Origin: Branchiostoma belcheri
Lineage: Eukaryota; Chordata; Leptocardii; Amphioxiformes; Branchiostomatidae
Direction of reading: 5' to 3'
Assembly: GCF_001625305.1 (NCBI RefSeq)
Contig: NW_017803998.1
Coordinates: 2,367,525 to 2,431,524, forward strand
DNA length: 64,000 nucleotides
Part shown: in pieces, positions 59,813 through 64,000 of the stretch
Layout: each line of letters starts with the position of its first letter
Numbering within the stretch: the first letter of the stretch is position 1
Notes under the pieces: generated by a model
The model's database searches: none
What the model was told of the DNA's origin: nothing
The model's input: only the letters and a program-made list of their open reading frames with translations
Program-made: the position numbers and the translations under genes

Positions 59813-60765
59813 GCTATATGTGGTCTACAGCAGGGCTGTCTTCAGTTTTACATTTTTGTCTACCTTACTCATTTTCAAAGGCCAACGTTGAGGGAAATTT
59901 TGGAACTTATAACCTTCTGAAAAAATTCATCTTTAGAAGCAAATTTCCATTCCACAACAGAGGGATGGGTCCTGTAGACAGCCCTGACCCACAGTATTAA
60001 AAAAATGTAATTAGTCTGCAGTACAAGGTGCCCCTTCCGCCACAATCATTACATGTAACAACTATAACATCTTTAGCACCAAGGACAGGACATCCATGAT
60101 CTGCGGAAATGAGCAAGGCTGTCTCCAGCTCATTTTTGTCTGTCTTGCTCATTTCTCAAAGTAAGCCAAATTTTGGAACTTCCAACCCTCCGAAATACTG
60201 TTTCACGCATTCAGAAATTTGCTTTTTAGAAGAAAATTTTCATCCCAGGAAAGAAGGATGGATCCTGTAGACAGCCCTGGTCTGCAGTTTTAAAAAATGT
60301 AATTAGTCTCGAGTGCAAGGTGCCCCCTCCGCCGCAACTGTCACATGTTACAACTGTAATGTCTTCAGCACCAAGGACAGGATACCCATGATCTAAGAAC
60401 GTGAGTAGGGCTCCAGCTTTAAATTTTTGTCAGTCCTTCTCATTTGCGAAGCCCTGACATGAGCAAAATTTTGAAACTTTCAACTCTCCAAAATTCTATT
60501 TTACACACTCAAAAATTTGCTTTTTAAAGGCAAATTTCCATTGCTGGACAAAGGGACATATCCTGGAGACAGCTTAAAACAGTTTGCAGTTTTAAAAAAA
60601 AGGAACAGGTCCTGGAGACGGCCCCTGTCTACAGTTAATACTTAAAAAAAACTACAGTAAAAAAAATGTAATTAGTCTGTAGTACAAGGTGCCGCCTTCC
60701 GCCACAACCGTTACATGTAACAACTGTAACGTCTTCAGCACCAAGGACAGGGCATCCATGATCGC
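59813..60765. repeat. three-unit tandem repeat, about 290-370 bp
   Basis: TGTAATTAGTCTGCAGTACA-AGGTGCC (60006), its variants at 60298 and 60667, and AGCACCAAGGACAGG after each, define the units. Each also contains TTTTTGTCT-CTTGCTCATTT, AAATTTGCTTTTTAGA and CCTGTAGACAGCCCTG. The third unit carries an internal duplication of CCTGGAGAC-GC. Related to 5560-5600. Confidence 0.85.
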
Positions 60766-62039
60766 ACCGTGTGTCACTTCTCCGTCCTAGCACCATCAAT
60801 CTTATAATACCTTCTGTCTTCTGTTTCCACCACACCAACTTTACTTCCAATAACCAATTCTCGCTGGTCGCATTCAATACTGTCCACTTCATCAGTACCA
60901 AGGTCATTGCCTCTTCGTGGCTGCTAAAAGCTTTGGGAGCGGAGGCCGAGCTGAAGCATCCTTTGTGGTATTATTTCTGTCAGTCAGATACGCTGACTTT
61001 TGTGCTGTCAAAAATAGTGGGGAGGGGGGCAGTTGTGGTCATTGTGCATTAGTGCTTCTCTTTGAAATATAGCATCTTTGTGGACAACTTTGTGGCTTGT
61101 GGGGAGGGGGGCGGTTGGAGTCACTTAGTATTCTTGCTTTGCATCCGGGGGTAACTGCACCACTATAAATTACAGGGACATCTTACGGGACATGACTAAA
61201 ATATCTACGATTCTGTTTTGCATTTAGCTTAAGCTTGAACCAGGTCCAGGATGTAGCTAAATGCGTAGCCTGTAATTGTGGGCAAAGGTGCGGAGGAATG
61301 GTTTGGTATGCACTACTTGCTGCAGATAATGGGCATTCCCACCTGACAATATGTCATTACCTTCTAAGTAGTGACAACAATTTGGCAACCTGGTATTTGC
61401 TTCTTTGTAGTGTTTAAAGTTAGCAACATTTTGGTCAAAAGACATGAAATTATTACAATTCTAGGTCATGTATGAAATCTAAACTGGGTGTATAATATTC
61501 TACTCCACTGTGTTCAGAATAACATCAAGATACAATGTATTCAGAAACTGACAGGTTAGCTTTATTGATGTAGAAAGTATGGTGTTGAATAAATATATTC
61601 ACATATGTCACTGTGTGTGCATTGTGATGCTAATGTTGTAGGGATCCTTATCCTTTTAATTATCATTTTCCATATACCATCATTTCTATTTATTGGCATG
61701 CTGGGAAAAGTTCATAATATCATCTATGAGTAGTTTATCTTTCAAATCCACAAATTTCCTGGTACACAATCATACCAATATCTACTACCAAAAGTAATAA
61801 AAGTCATAAAACTCGTTGGTATCAGTCGAGTTATAATTAACTCTTTTGTTCTGAACAGCTTGCCATTTCTTCTGCAGCTCCGCTTATGATACGTTATAAG
61901 ATGTTATTATGCTTATTTCAGTCGTGTAGTAATTACTAGGCATCCCAGAAATTCCCTGGAAATTATGTCACAAATTATCGCAAAGTTATGACTCTATTAA
62001 TCATCATCTAACTGATATGAAACACCTTACTAATTTCAG
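60766..62039. other. upstream flank of the LRRC4-like gene
   Basis: Two G-tract units (GGGGAGGGGGGC at 61019-61030 and 61101-61112) are part of a local 82-bp duplication. From 61150 on the sequence is AT-rich and repeat-free; proximal regulatory elements or an intron are both possible. No exon seen. Confidence 0.4.
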
Positions 62040-62420
62040 CCTGTGTCTCGCTTAGGTGCGGCCGCCCGCTGAACTGACGGCGTCAACGAAACCGGAGGAA
62101 TAGTGGGACAAATCGATGCCGGGGTAGCGTCCGCGTGTGTGTCCGCATAGACCTGCCATTCATGCTGCATTATCATCATCTCGTGTCTCCAGAGGCTGCT
62201 ACTGAGGGGTTAAGTTTTAAACGTGAGGAGATGGCGGCCCAGTAGCAGAGGTTCATTACGACGGCGAGGATGGAAATATGGGACCACCATGTAATCTAGC
62301 TTCAGGGAGCATGTGATGAGTAATAAAGCGCATGCTGCAAGGGGAGATTGACTGCACTTTAGGGTATTTGCATAGAAATTAACATTTGTGGCACAAGCGA
62401 GGGAGATACAGCGAGTAACC
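62040..62420 (+). promoter_or_regulatory. 5' leader of the LRRC4-like gene with nine upstream ATGs
   Basis: GC rises abruptly here. A plausible 3' splice site, TAATTTCAG, ends at 62039 after a branch-like TTACTAAT, so this may be the start of the coding exon behind non-coding exons further left. Between 62040 and 62420 there are ATGs at 62116, 62162, 62231, 62270, 62278, 62289, 62311, 62316 and 62332. All are followed by in-frame stops before 62421. The longest upstream ORF is 62162-62245 (27 codons), and 62231 is in its frame. Such a leader would be expected to lower translation of the receptor. No TATA box or initiator stands out, so a TSS within this interval is an alternative. Confidence 0.5.
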
Positions 62421-64000
62421 ATGGGGAGCGATGCGGCTGCATTTGCTTGGTTGGTCCTGCTGGCCGGGGTTTTGCTGTCCGATGGCTGCCCGCGGAAATG
62501 TACGTGCCCGACTCAGTACCTGGCGGTGTACTGCGAGGACACGGGATTGACTGCCGTTCCGGATGGCATTCCGAGTAACACGCGATTATTGAGTCTTCAC
62601 AACAACAACATTACCGTCATCATGAAGGACCAGTTTAAACACTTGGTGGATTTGGAGACCTTGCAAATGAGCCAGAACAAGATTAGTGACATTGAAGTCG
62701 GGGCCTTTACCGGGTTAGACGCTCTCAAGACACTGGAGTTGTACTACAACAAGCTGGAGAAAGTGCCAAGCACAGCGTTTGCATACCTGCCCAATCTACG
62801 TGAGCTCTGGTTGCGTGGAAATCCGATCAAGAGGATAAATTCTTGGGCCTTTGTTCACGTGCCAACGCTGACGTACCTGGATATAGGGGAGCTGAAGGAC
62901 CTGGAATTTATCTCCGACAACGCATTTCTAGGCTTAACCAAGCTGCGGTATTTAAACATGGGTGTGACCAATCTCAAGAAGATGCCTGGAATTAGGCACC
63001 TGACCAACTTGGAGGAGTTGGATTTGTCTGGGAACCCCATTGCCGTCATTGAAGCTGATCATTTCCAAAGTCTTCGAAATCTTCGCAAGTTATGGCTCAC
63101 TTATATGCAGATCAACACGGTAGAAATGAACGCACTGGATGAGTTGGTGAGCCTGTACGAGCTGAACCTATCGTACAACAACCTCACCATGCTACCTTAC
63201 AATTTGTTTTCGCCTCTGCCCAACCTTCAGAAAGTCTTTCTTCACCACAACCCCTGGAGGTGCCACTGTGAGATTTTGTGGCTCAGTCAGTGGCTGAGAG
63301 ACAACATTCCTTCCAACCGCTCCTGCAACCCGTGCGCGCAGTGTGCGTTTCCCGACGAGCTACGCGGAACCTACATCGGCGACGTGTATGATTCCAACTT
63401 CACGTGCGCCGTTCCGATCATCGAGACCCATTCGCGGGATATCAACATCACGGAGGGGAGTAACGCGGAGTTGCGCTGCACTTCCGGCCGGGAAACCGCC
63501 ATCTCTTGGATAACTCCTAACGGGACCACCGTTACGCACGGATCGTACAAGGTGAAGGTGAAGGTTCTGAGCGATGGGACTCTCAACATCTCCAGTGTGA
63601 CTGTCAGCGATTCTGGCAAGTATATATGCGTGGCAGAAAACCCTGTGGGGAATGCTACAATAAGTGTGGTGCTGACTGTCAATGGCACTGGGAATATATC
63701 CTTCACTGTGACCAACAAAACTATGCCTGGAACGGAGAGTTCCTTCAATTTGCCTACAGATTCAGCCAAACCAAAACCGCCGCAGTCCACGCCTCCGAAC
63801 GTAAAGGAACCCGAATCAGAAGGGACTAACGGCATTCCGAAGGTAGACGATGTCATTGTTACAACCAAAATCATCATTGGCTGCTTTGGTGCCATAACAT
63901 TAGCAGCCATATGCTTACTCATTGTATACTACAGGATGCAGAGGAAAAAGAAAAAGAAACCGAAGCCGCAGAATCGGTCGTATTATAAAACAGTAGACCT
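62421..64000 (+). CDS. LRRC4: LRRC4 / netrin-G-ligand-like receptor (3' end cut by window)
   Basis: Predicted single-pass synaptic-type adhesion receptor; 526 codons are present and the frame is open to the edge. In order: signal peptide (residues 1-22); LRRNT with Cys23, 27, 29 and 38; nine LRRs (about 52-270); LRRCT opening with NPWRCHC and Cys281, 283, 302, 305, 308 and 329; one C2-type Ig domain with Cys353, Trp363 and Cys403; a Ser/Pro/Thr-rich stalk with several N-glycosylation sequons; a transmembrane helix (about 484-504); then a basic stop-transfer stretch (RMQRKKKKK). Nine LRRs plus one Ig is the architecture of vertebrate LRRC4, LRRC4B and LRRC4C, which bind netrin-G or LAR-type partners and end in a PDZ-binding tail. 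Family members are about 640-710 residues, so the tail lies outside the window. Start: ACC-ATG-G is a strong Kozak context and an in-frame TAG lies at 62373-62375 with no ATG between. No intron is seen. Orthology to one vertebrate paralogue cannot be assigned; LINGO or other LRR-Ig proteins are less likely because they have more LRRs. Confidence 0.93.
   Translation, partial: MGSDAAAFAWLVLLAGVLLSDGCPRKCTCPTQYLAVYCEDTGLTAVPDGIPSNTRLLSLHNNNITVIMKDQFKHLVDLETLQMSQNKISDIEVGAFTGLDALKTLELYYNKLEKVPSTAFAYLPNLRELWLRGNPIKRINSWAFVHVPTLTYLDIGELKDLEFISDNAFLGLTKLRYLNMGVTNLKKMPGIRHLTNLEELDLSGNPIAVIEADHFQSLRNLRKLWLTYMQINTVEMNALDELVSLYELNLSYNNLTMLPYNLFSPLPNLQKVFLHHNPWRCHCEILWLSQWLRDNIPSNRSCNPCAQCAFPDELRGTYIGDVYDSNFTCAVPIIETHSRDINITEGSNAELRCTSGRETAISWITPNGTTVTHGSYKVKVKVLSDGTLNISSVTVSDSGKYICVAENPVGNATISVVLTVNGTGNISFTVTNKTMPGTESSFNLPTDSAKPKPPQSTPPNVKEPESEGTNGIPKVDDVIVTTKIIIGCFGAITLAAICLLIVYYRMQRKKKKKPKPQNRSYYKTVD

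Noticed and set aside
63371..63922. 183-codon minus-strand frame
   Set aside because: Antisense shadow of the LRRC4-like exon.

Overview
The window looks like a gene-poor, repeat-rich stretch of an invertebrate chordate genome, most likely amphioxus (Branchiostoma). I base this on a leucine-rich-repeat/immunoglobulin neuronal receptor of the LRRC4 (netrin-G ligand) type with an uninterrupted coding exon, tRNA-derived SINEs of a kind I associate with amphioxus, and an AT-rich background full of ACATGT/TACATGTA words. The species call is inference. There are no bacterial-type operons and no rRNA, tRNA or CRISPR array that I can support.

Only one protein-coding gene is convincing. It starts at 62421 on the + strand and runs off the right edge, so the window holds 526 residues: signal peptide, LRRNT, nine LRRs, LRRCT, one Ig domain, a transmembrane helix and the first part of the cytoplasmic tail. 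Its leader (about 62040-62420) carries nine upstream ATGs that all terminate before the true start, and a candidate 3' splice site at 62039. This suggests a single large coding exon preceded by distant non-coding exons, as in vertebrate LRRC4-family genes.

The remaining 62 kb has no other exon I can defend. The many open frames of 60-260 codons look like chance or are created by tandem repeats. The region holds: (1) tandem arrays: 272-600, 6011-6340 (26 bp), 13797-14171, 17460-18843 (174 bp), 30698-31583 (about 155 bp), 36245-36805 (about 195 bp), 53591-54185 (153 bp), 55140-55745 (21 bp) and 59813-60765; (2) non-autonomous DNA elements with terminal inverted repeats: a foldback at 1585-1979, TTAA-flanked elements at 23499-23906 and 51510-51787 plus fragments, a GGCCACAC-ended family (22961-23294, 45025-45265 plus fragments) and one at 26047-26242; (3) hairpin elements whose loops resemble a hammerhead ribozyme core (10478-10649, 14774-14916, relics at 7957, 34850 and 49436); (4) three tRNA-SINE copies (3369-3598, 29290-29540, 37271-37722); and (5) repeat-poor blocks with higher GC (31840-33340, 36806-37070, 42420-43560, 47940-48860, 50040-50800, 53160-53590) that are the best places to look for cis-regulatory elements of the receptor gene.

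The layout fits a neural receptor gene with a long upstream gene desert. The strongest candidates for undescribed biology are the hairpin families with ribozyme-like loops, the new short inverted-repeat transposon families and the upstream-ORF-rich leader.
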